A stretch of DNA of 64,000 nucleotides, taken from NCBI GenBank assembly GCA_040285825.1, contig JAUPSS010000006.1, positions 1-64,000 on the forward strand, written 5' to 3'. Numbering within the stretch: the first letter of the stretch is position 1; each line of letters starts with the position of its first letter. The notes under the pieces were generated by a model. That model was not told the DNA's origin. It did not search any database and worked only from the letters and a program-made list of their open reading frames with translations. A program made the translations under genes and the position numbers. Below, piece by piece: positions 13,274 through 25,360 of the stretch. The stretch comes from Eukaryota sp. TZLM1-RC. Lineage: Eukaryota; Metamonada: BaSk clade.

Positions 13274-16200
13274 CAAAAACGATACTCTTACACTTACAGC
13301 AATTGTTTTATTAGTTTACAACATTCAATTGTATACTTTTTGATTTTTTACTATTTTTACAATTTAATGTTTAAAAATTAATAAACTCAATTAATTCAAA
13401 TATATACAAAATCAATTGAAAATGTAATCATGAGTTTGTACTTATCAAGTAACACATAGCCAACATTACTCACACACAATTTCACACAAAGTTTGATCAC
13501 AAGTTGATCACATCTAGTACATAAGGACTACATGCAACTCACCTCATCACACCAATGACCATTCAACCAATCATACCAATGACTAATCAAATGACCATAG
13601 CACGGACTTTAACACCACAATTGTTATATTAATTGTCCCAAAATGGACTTTAAAGATTTGACCAATGATTGTAATAAACAACCATTGGTCAATATACGAA
13701 ACTAGGAACTTCATATGAGCCTCAGTAAATCGTATCAAAAACGATACTCTTACACTTACAGCAATTGTTTTATTAGTTTACAACATTCAATTGTATACTT
13801 TTTGATTTTTTACTATTTTTACAATTTAATGTTTAAAAATTAATACACTCAATTAATTCAAATATATACAAAATCAATTGAAAATGTAATCATGAGTTTG
13901 TACTGATCAAGTAACACATAGCCAACATTACTCACACACAATTTCACACAAAGTTTGATCACAAGTTGATCACATCTAGTACATAAGGACTACATGCAAC
14001 TCACCTCATCACACCAATGACCATTCAACCAATCATACCAATGACTACTCAAATGACCATAGCACGGACTTTAACACCACAATTGTTATATTAATTGTCC
14101 CAAAATGGACTTTAAAGATTTGACCAATGATTGTAATAAACAACCATTGGTCAATATACGAAACTAGGAACTTCATATGAGCCTCAGTAAATCGTATCAA
14201 AAACGATACTCTTACACTTACAGCAATGGTTTTATTAGTTTGCAACATTCAATTGTATACTTTTTGATTTTTTACTTTTTTTACAATTTAATGTTTAAAA
14301 ATTAATACACTCAATTAATTCAAATATATACAAAATCATTTGAAAATGTAATCATGAGTTTGTACTGATCAAGTAACACATAGCCAACATTACTAACACA
14401 CAATTTCACACAAAGTTTGATCACAAGTTGATCACATCTAGTACATAAAGACTACATGCAACTCATCTAATCATACCAATGACCATTCAACCAATCATAC
14501 CAATGACTAATGACCATAGCACGGACTTTAACACCACAATTGTTATATTAATTGTCCCAAAATGGACTTTAAAGATTTGACCAATGATTGTAATAAACAA
14601 CCATTGGTCAATATACGAAACTAGGAACTTCATATGAGCCTCAGTAAATCGTATCAAAAACGATACTCTTACACTTACAGCAATTGTTTTATTAGTTTAC
14701 AACATTCAATTGTCTACTTTTTGATTTTTTACTTTTTTTACAATTTAATGTTTAAAAATTAATGAACTCAATTAATTCAAATATATACAAAATCAATTGA
14801 AAATGTAATCATGAGTTTGTTCTGATCAAGTAACACATAGCCAACATTACTCACACACAATTTCACACAAAGTTTGATCACAAGTTGATCACATCTAGTG
14901 CATAAGGACTACATGCAACTCACCTAATCATACCAATGACCATTCAACCAATCATACCAATGACTACTCAAATGACCATAGCACGGACTTTAACACCACA
15001 ATTGTTATAATAATTGTCCCAAAATGGACTTTAAAGATTTGACCAATGATTGTAATAAACAACCATTGGTCAATATACGAAACTAGGAACTTCATATGAG
15101 CCTCAGTAAATCGTATCAAAAACGATACTCTTACACTTACAGCAATTGTTTTATTAGTTTACAACATTCAATTGTATACTTTTTGATTTTTTACTATTTT
15201 TACAATTTAATGTTTAAAAATTAATAAACTCAATTAATTCAAATATATACAAAATCAATTGAAAATGTAATCATGAGTTTGTACTGATCAAGTAACACAT
15301 AGCCAACATTACTCACACACAATTTCACACAAAGTTTGATCACAAGTTGATCACATCTAGTACATAAGGACTACATGCAACTCACCTCATCACACCAATG
15401 ACCATTCAACCAATCATACCAATGACTAATCAAATGACCATAGCACGGACTTTAACACCACAATTGTTATATTAATTGTCCCAAAATGGACTTTAAAGAT
15501 TTGACCAATGATTGTAATAAACAACCATTGGTCAATATACGAAACTAGGAACTTCATATGAGCCTCAGTAAATCGTATCAAAAACGATACTCTTACACTT
15601 ACAGCAATTGTTTTATTAGTTTACAACATTCAATTGTATACTTTTTGATTTTTTACTATTTTTACAATTTAATGTTTAAAAATTAATAAACTCAATTAAT
15701 TCAAATATATACAAAATCAATTGAAAATGTAATCATGAGTTTGTACTTATCAAGTAACACATAGCCAACATTACTCACACACAATTTCACACAAAGTTTG
15801 ATCACAAGTTGATCACATCTAGTACATAAGGACTACATGCAACTCACCTCATCACACCAATGACCATTCAACCAATCATACCAATGACTAATCAAATGAC
15901 CATAGCACGGACTTTAACACCACAATTGTTATATTAATTGTCCCAAAATGGACTTTAAAGATTTGACCAATGATTGTAATAAACAACCATTGGTCAATAT
16001 ACGAAACTAGGAACTTCATATGAGCCTCAGTAAATCGTATCAAAAACGATACTCTTACACTTACAGCAATTGTTTTATTAGTTTACAACATTCAATTGTA
16101 TACTTTTTGATTTTTTACTATTTTTACAATTTAATGTTTAAAAATTAATAAACTCAATTAATTCAAATATATACAAAATCAATTGAAAATGTAATCATGA

Positions 16201-18771
16201 GTTTGTACTGATCAAGTAACACATAGCCAACATTACTCACACACAATTTCACACAAAGTTTGATCACAAGTTGATCACATCTAGTACATAAAGACTACAT
16301 GCAACTCATCTAATCACACCAATGACCATTCAACCAATCATACCAATGACTAATCAAATGACCATAGCACGGACTTTAACACCACAATTGTTATATTAAT
16401 TGTCCCAAAATGGACTTTAAAGATTTGACCAATGATTGTAATAAACAACCATTGGTCAATATACGAAACTAGGAACTTCATATGAGCCTCAGTAAATCGT
16501 ATCAAAAACGATACTCTTACACTTACAGCAATGGTTATATTAGTTTGCAACATTCAATTGTATACTTTTTGATTTTTTACTTTTTTTACAATTTAATGTT
16601 TAAAAATTAATACACTCAATTAATTCAAATATATACAAAATCATTTGAAAATGTAATCATGAGTTTGTACTGATCAAGTAACACATAGCCAACATTACTC
16701 ACACACAATTTCACACAAAGTTTGATCACAAGTTGATCACATCTAGTACATAAGGACTACATGCAACTCACCTCATCACACCAATGACCATTCAACCAAT
16801 CATACCAATGACTAATCAAATGACCATAGCACGGACTTTAACACCACAATTGTTATATTAATTGTCCCAAAATGGACTTTAAAGATTTGACCAATGATTG
16901 TAATAAACAACCATTGGTCAATATACGAAACTAGGAACTTCATATGAGCCTCAGTAAATCGTATCAAAAACGATACTCTTACACTTACAGCAATTGTTTT
17001 ATTAGTTTACAACATTCAATTGTATACTTTTGATTTTTACTATTTTTACAATTTAATGTTTAAAAATTAATACACTCAATTAATTCAAATATATACAAAA
17101 TCATTTGAAAATGTAATCATGAGTTTGTACTGATCAAGTAACACATAGCCAACATTACTAACACACAATTTCACACAAAGTTTGATCACAAGTTGATCAC
17201 ATCTAGTACATAAAGACTACATGCAACTCATCTAATCATACCAATGACCATTCAACCAATCATACCAATGACTAATCAAATGACCATAGCACGGACTTTA
17301 ACACCACAATTGTTATATTAATTGTCCCAAAATGGACTTTAAAGATTTGACCAATGATTGTAATAAACAACCATTGGTCAATATACGAAACTAGGAACTT
17401 CATATGAGCCTCAGTAAATCGTATCAAAAACGATACTCTTACACTTACAGCAATTGTTTTATTAGTTTACAACATTCAATTGTATACTTTTGATTTTTAC
17501 TTTTTTACAATTTAATGTTTAAAAATTAATACACTCAATTAATTCAAATATATACAAAATCATTTGAAAATGTAATCATGAGTTTGTACTGATCAAGTAA
17601 CACATAGCCAACATTACTAACACACAATTTCACACAAAGTTTGATCACAAGTTGATCACATCTAGTACATAAAGACTACATGCAACTCATCTAATCATAC
17701 CAATGACCATTCAACCAATCATACCAATGACTAATCAAATGACCATAGCACGGACTTTAACACCACAATTGTTATATTAATTGTCCCAAAATGGACTTTA
17801 AAGATTTGACCAATGATTGTAATAAACAACCATTGGTCAATATACGAAACTAGGAACTTCATATGAGCCTCAGTAAATCGTATCAAAAACGATACTCTTA
17901 CACTTACAGCAATTGTTTTATTAGTTTACAACATTCAATTGTATACTTTTGATTTTTTACTTTTTTTACAATTTAATGTTTAAAAATTAATACACTCAAT
18001 TAATTCAAATATATACAAAATCAGTTGAAAATGTAATCATGAGTTTGTACTGATCAAGTAACACATAGCCAACATTACTAACACACAATTTCACACAAAG
18101 TTTGATCACAAGTTGATCACATCTAGTACATAAAGACTACATGCAACTCATCTAATCATACCAATGACCATTCAACCAATCATACCAATGACTAATCAAA
18201 TGACCATAGCACGGACTTTAACACCACAATTGTTATATTAATTGTCCCAAAATGGACTTTAAAGATTTGACCAATGATTGTAATAAACAACCATTGGTCA
18301 ATATACGAAACTAGGAACTTCATATGAGCCTCAGTAAATCGTATCAAAAACGATACTCTTACACTTACAGCAATTGTTTTATTAGTTTACAACATTCAAT
18401 TGTATACTTTTTGATTTTTTACTTTTTTTACAATTTAATGTTTAAAAATTAATACACTCAATTAATTCAAATATATACAAAATCAGTTGAAAATGTAATC
18501 ATGAGTTTGTACTGATCAAGTAACACATAGCCAACATTACTCACACACAATTTCACACAAAGTTTGATCACAAGTTGATCACATCTAGTACATAAGGACT
18601 ACATCATGCAACTCACGTAATCACCAATGACCATTCAACCAATCATACCAATGACTACTCAAATGACCATAGCACGGACTTTAACACCACAATTGTTATA
18701 TTAATTGTCCCAAAATGGACTTTAAAGATTTGACCAATGATTGTAATAAACAACCATTGGTCAATATACGT
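13274..18771. repeat. Satellite array, variant-rich block (about 12 units)
   Basis: The same ~461-bp satellite continues (unit starts at 13301, 13763, 14225, 14682, 15144, 15606, 16068, 16530, 16992, 17452, 17911, 18372). From 13.3 to about 17.0 kb many units carry a linked set of differences from the left block: 'ttactcacacac', 'cataaggactac', 'ctcacctcatcacacc' and 'aatcaattg'. Units at 17.0-18.4 kb revert to the left-block type. This is a second sequence variant intermixed with the first. Confidence 0.95.
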
Positions 18772-21700
18772 AACCATTGGTCAATATTGAAAATGTAATC
18801 ATGAGTTTGTACTGATCAAGTAACACATAGCCAACATTACTAACACACAATTTCACACAAAGTTTGATCACAAGTTGATCACATCTAGTACATAAAGACT
18901 ACATGCAACTCACCAAATCAAACCAATGACCATTCAACCAATCAAACCAATGACTACTCAAATGACCATAGCACGGACTTTAACACCACAATTGTTATAT
19001 TAATTGTCCCAAAATGGACTTTAAAGATTTGACCAATGATTGTAATAAACAACCATTGGTCAATATACGAAACTAGGAACTTCATATGAGCCTCAGTAAA
19101 TCGTATCAAAACGATACTCTTACACTTACAGCAATTGTTTTATTAGTTTACAACATTCAATTGTATACTTTTGATTTTTACTTTTTTACAATTTAATGTT
19201 TAAAAATTAATACACTCAATTAATTCAAATATATACAAAATCATTTGAAAATGTAATCATGAGTTTGTACTGATCAAGTAACACATAGCCAACATTACTA
19301 ACACACAATTTCACACAAAGTTTGATCACAAGTTGATCACATCTAGTACATAAAGACTACATGCAACTCATCTAATCATACCAATGACCATTCAACCAAT
19401 CATACCAATGACTAATCAAATGACCATAGCACGGACTTTAACACCACAATTGTTATATTAATTGTCCCAAAATGGACTTTAAAGATTTGACCAATGATTG
19501 TAATAAACAACCATTGGTCAATATACGAAACTAGGAACTTCATATGAGCCTCAGTAAATCGTATCAAAAACGATACTCTTACACTTACAGCAATTGTTTT
19601 ATTAGTTTACAACATTCAATTGTATACTTTTTGATTTTTTACTTTTTACAATTTAATGTTTAAAAATTAATACACTCAATTAATTCAAATATATACAAAA
19701 TCATTTGAAAATGTAATCATGAGTTTGTACTGATCAAGTAACACATAGCCAACATTACTAACACACAATTTCACACAAAGTTTGATCACAAGTTGATCAC
19801 ATCTAGTACATAAAGACTACATGCAACTCATCTAATCATACCAATGACCATTCAACCAATCATACCAAAGACTAATCAAATGACCATAGCACGGACTTTA
19901 ACACCACAATTGTTATATTAATTGTCCCAAAATGGACTTTAAAGATTTGACCAATGATTGTAATAAACAACCATTGGTCAATATACGAAACTAGGAACTT
20001 CATATGAGCCTCAGTAAATCGTATCAAAAACGATACTCTTACACTTACAGCAATTGTTTTATTAGTTTACAACATTCAATTGTATACTTTTTGATTTTTT
20101 ACTTTTTTTTACAATTTAATGTTTAAAAATTAATACACTCAATTAATTCAAATATATACAAAATCATTTGAAAATGTAATCATGAGTATGTATTGACCAA
20201 CTAACACATAGCCAACATTACTCACACTCATTTTCACACAAAGTTTGATCACAAGTTGATCACATCTAGTACATAAAGACTACATGCAACTCATCTAATC
20301 ATACCAATGACCATTCAACCAATCATACCAATGACTAATCAAATGACCATAGCACGGACTTTAACACCACAATTGTTATATTAATTGTCCCAAAATGGAC
20401 TTTAAAGATTTGACCAATGATTGTAATAAACAACCATTGGTCAATATACGAAACTAGGAACTTCATATGAGCCTCAGTAAATCGTATCAAAAACGATACT
20501 CTTACACTTACAGCAATTGTTTTATTAGTTTACAACATTCAATTGTATACTTTTTTGATTTTTTACTTTTTTTACAATTTAATGTTTAAAAATTAATACA
20601 CTCAATTAATTCAAATATATACAAAATCAGTTGAAAATGTAATCATGAGTTTGTACTGATCAAGTAACACATAGGCAACATTACTCACACACAATTTCAC
20701 ACAAAGTTTGATCACAAGTTGATCACATCTAGTACATAAAGACTACATGCAACTCATCTAATCATACCAATGACCATTCAACCAATCATACCAATGACTA
20801 ATCAAATGACCATAGCACGGACTTTAACACCACAATTGTTATATTAATTGTCCCAAAATGGACTTTAAAGATTTGACCAATGATTGTAATAAACAACCAT
20901 TGGTCAATATACGAAACTAGGAACTTCATATGAGCCTCAGTAAATCGTATCAAAAACGACACTCTTACACTTACAGCAATTGTTTTATTAGTTTACAACA
21001 TTCAATTGTATACTTTTTGATTTTTTACTTTTTTTACAATTTAATGTTTAAAAATTAATACACTCAATTAATTCAAATATATACAAAATCATTTGAAAAT
21101 GTAATCATGAGTTTGTACTGATCAAGTAACACATAGCCAACATTACTCACACACAATTTCACACAAAGTTTGATCACAAGTTGATCACATCTAGTACATA
21201 AAGACTACATGCAACTCACCAAATCACACCAATGACCATTCAACCAATCAAACCAATGACTACTCAAATGACCATAGCAAGGACTTTAACACCACAATTG
21301 TTATATTAATTGTCCCAAAATGGACTTTAAAGATTTGACCAATGATTGTAATAAACAACCATTGGTCAATATACGAAACTAGGAACTTCATATGAGCCTC
21401 AGTAAATCGTATCAAAAACGATACTCTTACACTTACAGCAATTGTTTTATTAGTTTACAACATTCAATTGTATACTTTTTGATTTTTTACTTTTTTTACA
21501 ATTTAATGTTTAAAAATTAATACACTCAATTAATTCAAATACATACAAAATCAATTGAAAATGTAATCATGAGTACTGATCAAGTAACACATAGCCAACA
21601 TTACTCACACACAATTTCACACAAAGTTTGATCACAAGTTGATCACATCTAGTACATAAGGACTACATCATGCAACTCACGTAATCACCAATGACCATTC

Positions 21701-21979
21701 AACCAATCATACCAATGACTACTCAAATGACCATAGCACGGACTTTAACACCACAATTGTTATATTAATTGTCCCAAAATGGACCTTAAAGATTTGACCA
21801 ATGATTGTAATAAACAACCATTGGTCAATTTACGAAACTAGGAACTTCATATGAGCCTCAGTAAATCGTATCAAAAACGATACTCTTACACTTACAGCAA
21901 TTGTTTTATTAGTTTACAACATTCAATTGTATACTTTTTGATTTTTTACTATTTTTACAATTTAATGTTTAAAAATTAA
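18772..21979. repeat. Satellite array, right edge with rearranged and diverged units
   Basis: At about 18,755-18,790 a unit breaks off inside the long hairpin region: the segment accattggtcaatat is duplicated and the sequence then jumps to the 'tgaaaatgtaatc' phase, deleting most of the intervening unit. Further units follow (starts 19133, 19592, 20052, 20515, 20978, 21440, 21899) with more substitutions than the left block, including 'ctcaccaaatcacacc' and 'actcacgtaatcacc' variants. Recognisable satellite stops at about 21,979. This fits normal edge decay of a satellite array. Confidence 0.93.
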
Positions 21980-22499
21980 AACAATTTTGAATTTTGCTTC
22001 ATAAATTTTGCTTTTTTTATATATTTTTCATTGGTTGATCGACTATGATTCTGTGAATTTTGCTTTATTTAAACCTGAAGAGTAAAACAAAAAGGTTGTT
22101 ACGGGTATAATTTAAATTTTCAACCTGCGTCTGAAACCGATTCTTCTAGGAATTACGATTTCATACCATGTGTTTGTTTTCCAACTACCAAATAATGAAT
22201 ACACTTTCATTTTGACACTATTTACCTCTGGTCTTCCATAATGACTTGGATGATGAATTTGGCTTTCTTCTCTTGCAACTTCATCACAGGGAATTGAAAT
22301 TGGGAGGTACTGTTGTACATTGTGATACTCCAAATTTAGGTTCAACTTTTCGGTCTTGGAAATCTACCGGATAGATGTTATTCAATCGCTAAACTTCATA
22401 ATTAACAATTTCGAAAAGGTTAATTAAACTCAGTTGTAAAAAGAAACTTTATTTTCATATTGTTTATTTCATTTTCATATCAAACTGGTTTGTTGTACA
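21980..22499. other. Satellite-flanking region, no clear gene
   Basis: AT-rich unique DNA. It holds an open minus-strand frame at 22,112-22,345 (about 78 codons) that begins without ATG and that I do not recognise. It could be an exon or a gene relic, but nothing supports either. Confidence 0.4.
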
Positions 22500-22645
22500 A
22501 CAACATGATTAAACTTTTATTACACTTACACACTTAACATAATTAACTCATAAATAATGAGACGAAAATAATTTAACCAAGATTTCTTCCACAAAATCTT
22601 GATCTGCTTGCTCTCTAGCTAATGCTTCTCTAATGAGATTTTTTT
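22500..22645 (-). mobile_element. F2 LINE 3'-end fragment
   Basis: On the minus strand this matches the 3' end of the F2 LINE at 34.0-34.15 kb: the same C-terminal coding tail (…QADQDFVEEILV-like) and the same AT-rich 3' UTR containing cacactt-type sequence. Divergence is moderate. It abuts the 3' tail of the F1 copy that starts at about 22,659, so two LINE families are joined here. Confidence 0.7.
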
Positions 22646-22658
22646 TCAAATTATTTAT

Positions 22659-24069
22659 TTTTAAAACTGGAATAAGTATTGAGATAAAAAAACCCATCTA
22701 GAATTCAATATCCTCCAAACAAGCGTCACTATTACTGAACCCACTCACAGCATTACGTTTATACTCTACACCAATAGCTAAAAGCGCCTTTGATATCATT
22801 GCTGGAATTAGACTTGAAAATGCAGAAAACAATTCTATTTAACCAGAAAGTTGAGTTCATTGTTTTACCAGACTTATTCAGTAACACTCTTTTGAAGTTC
22901 TCAAAAAAGTGCAACCCTGAAGGTCCAATATTGCCAAAAAGAGAAATTGCAAACGGCACAAACTGATATTTCACATGTTCCACTCTACCTAACTGTGCCA
23001 AAGATTCTTCATATTTTTTATCTTCTTTTTTTCGGCGTTAGATAACGGCGAGTTAGCGGAATACACTAAACGAGCAGCAGAATTTTTGCAAACATCCACT
23101 GAGACAACGTCTACAACATTGAGAACACCATCAATCCCTGGAGCTACTAAATCTGCCCTTCTTTTACCAAAGGAATCATCAGTTTGATTTGAAGACAGCT
23201 TACGTACTAGTGGCTCAATAAATGCCTCTATATTGAAACTTTTGCACATGGCATATAATTGATCACGAACTGAGTCATGAACAAGTGAGCGATAAGATAT
23301 AAAATACTTACAGTTTAAAATATGGGAAAGCGTAACAACACTCTTGCAGTGACAAATTAAATCATTTGGTAATGAACAAGGCCATAAAAAACATCTCATT
23401 CTCATTGCATTGGTCCATTGGTGATCATTAAGTAGAAGGCCATAAATGTTCGGAATTTGGGAGATTAGAAAACTTGAACAACTGTCTTTAAGATCAATCA
23501 AAAAGTTTGCAAAAACGGGATTTTTTTCCTTAGCCAAGCTAAGACGTACAATATAATCCAAGTTTTCTAAAACTTTCAAGGTTTTGTTCTGCAATTTTGC
23601 ATAAGTCAGTGGTAAGGAGAGCAAGCTTCTTGAAGGAAGTTCCACAATATCAGAGGGGAAACATTTAGCCCAAATATTGGGTGAAAGAGTTTCAATTTCC
23701 TGTTGCAATGAAACAAGATAAGAGCTGCCACAATTTTCAATGAGATGAATTTTTTCAGGAAAACGATTCACAAATTCATAAATAAAATTCTTTCCACCTC
23801 CAATAAAAGCAGCTTTACAAAGGTAGCTTGATTTATGAAAATCAACACCACCAAAATTTGTACTAAAAAAATGTGGCTTCGTAACTGAGATGCATCAATT
23901 TCCAATAATTTGCTAAAAAATTGGTTCTCTGTTCATTAAAAATGCGACAAAACTCCAAAGAAATTGATGGTGATGTTGATCTCAAAATATGAGTGAATTT
24001 TTCAGAATAACAGATTTTTAGAAAAAAGAATTTCAAATGTTTCTCAATATTTAAATTTTCTATTGATTC
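22659..24069 (-). mobile_element. F1 non-LTR retrotransposon, 5'-truncated copy (F1a)
   Basis: Broken minus-strand frames (about 23,863-24,069, 22,989-23,771 and 22,759-23,001) are closely similar to the copy at 38.6-40.3 kb. The largest piece carries a Cys/His cluster (C-x-C...HILNCKYF) followed by RRADLVAPGIDG and VVDVVSVDV, which is the arrangement of a zinc knuckle plus restriction-like endonuclease core. The reverse transcriptase is lost by 5' truncation. Similarity to the other copy ends at 24,069, which marks the truncation point. Frameshifts separate the pieces. The 3' end has a CTCAATA-type tail shared with other LINEs here. Confidence 0.85.
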
Positions 24070-24118
24070 ACTAGAATAAGAAATAGACCTCAAGACATTC
24101 ATTATTCATTCGCCAATC

Positions 24119-24688
24119 ATGTGGATACTTTTCCTCCTTCTTGTCATCATTGCTTTGGTTACTGCATGTGAATACAGTTGTGGTGGTTCTTCTTGTTCCG
24201 TATCCAGTGACTTTAGTGGTCGATGTTCTTGTAAACAACTCAAACATCCCAAGTCCAGTGTAACACGTCATTATGCCCTCTGCGACGCCATGTCTGCCAC
24301 ATCATGCAGTAGAACAGATGGATGGGGCTTTGGTTGTTCTGTGGAAGGTCGTTCAGCAAAGTGCTCATTAATAACTGCTTCTCAAGGTAATGTTCACTAT
24401 TTCATTCCAACTTGCGGATCCATGTCTTCTAAGAGATGTTCTATGAACTTAGGGACCTTGGGTAGGTGTGAGATCATCGGTTCAAGCTCCAGGTGTGATC
24501 ATCGCTTCTTCTCTGCTGATTCTAAGAACTTTCTCATTCCTCAATGTCAGTCCAACCATGGTATCCAATGCTCAATGGATTGTGCAGGGAAGTCTTGTAG
24601 TGTAGACTGCTCGAGTCAAAGGGGTAATGCTAGGTGTGATTGCCACTATGCATTAGGAGTGCTCCAGCCTAGGTGTAGGTGTGTGTGA
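24119..24688 (+). CDS. Secreted cysteine-rich repeat protein
   Basis: A 189-residue protein starting at a clear ATG. Residues 1-16 (MWILFLLLVIIALVTA) form a signal peptide, and 22 cysteines follow. Two modules of about 44 residues are visible, each shaped C-x3-S-x3-C...G-x-C...C...F-x-IP-x-C (roughly residues 55-99 and 99-142), with a shorter Cys-rich C-terminal part. There is no transmembrane segment after the signal, so it is likely secreted or granule-stored with many disulfides. I do not recognise the family. The sequence does not show whether it is adhesive, defensive or structural. A LINE copy ends only 49 bp upstream of the start codon, so the native promoter is either very short or displaced. 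Confidence 0.75.
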   Translation: MWILFLLLVIIALVTACEYSCGGSSCSVSSDFSGRCSCKQLKHPKSSVTRHYALCDAMSATSCSRTDGWGFGCSVEGRSAKCSLITASQGNVHYFIPTCGSMSSKRCSMNLGTLGRCEIIGSSSRCDHRFFSADSKNFLIPQCQSNHGIQCSMDCAGKSCSVDCSSQRGNARCDCHYALGVLQPRCRCV

Positions 24689-24940
24689 TATTTCCAGTTA
24701 AAGTTCTTGTAAATATTTCGATTCATCAAATTTGATTGCATTCTATGCTGTATTTTTACAACGACATGGTAGAGTAATAGAAATCAGTTCTTGAGATCGG
24801 ATTTCCATTACTTTTAAAAAAAGTTGAGGAATTCATTTTGTTACATAATAATTGAGCAACAGATTTTCATTGACATTTTCATTGAAACAAAAGATTACGA
24901 TGATTGGGTACAGATAAGCCATATACACAGGTTTTAACTC

Positions 24941-25360
24941 TAAAAACAAACACAGGACTCATTAACTGTGAATTTTTGTTCAAAATGAACAAATTCTTCG
25001 TATATTTGCTGAATTTGATTTTGTTCTTCCTTTGAAAGTGGGTTTTCAATATGGGGAAATAGAAAATTTTTGAATTGAATTATTACAAACATCTACATTT
25101 AAAGCAATAGTTGTATTCCCACCAATGACAGGAAACCTAATGTCACCTCCCCTATAACTGATTTTTTCAATTTCTTATGTTTCTCTTTATCGATGTATTG
25201 TTCTTAACAAAACTAAAAATCAATGTCTCTACTATTACCGAAAGAATTTTCTTCATTTTCCACAACAAGTTTCGAGAATACTGATCCTAAATAGGACACA
25301 ATTATGTAAGTTTTGCACATGACTTGTAACTGATCTCCAACTGCTTCATGTTCTTTTTTG
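24941..25360 (-). mobile_element. Highly decayed F1-type LINE remnant
   Basis: Minus-strand translation in broken frames shows HEAVGDQLQVMCKTY, FGNSRD and VIGGNTTIALNVDVCNNS. These align in order with the HDSVRDQLYAMCKS, FGKRRADLV and PGIDGVLNVVDVVSVDVCKNS segments of the F1 endonuclease region. Many substitutions and frameshifts show it is older than the copies at 22.7 and 38.6 kb. Confidence 0.6.

Noticed and set aside
14045-16553. Two 67-codon minus-strand frames in satellite units
   Set aside because: They exist only in variant units where a point change creates a start, and they consist of satellite sequence.
1-21979. Possible CRISPR array or rDNA spacer
   Set aside because: The unit is ~461 bp and repeats entire, with no unique spacers and no rRNA-like sequence.
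24071-24271. Minus-strand frame across the Cys-rich gene start
   Set aside because: Shadow of the plus-strand secreted protein, without its own motifs.
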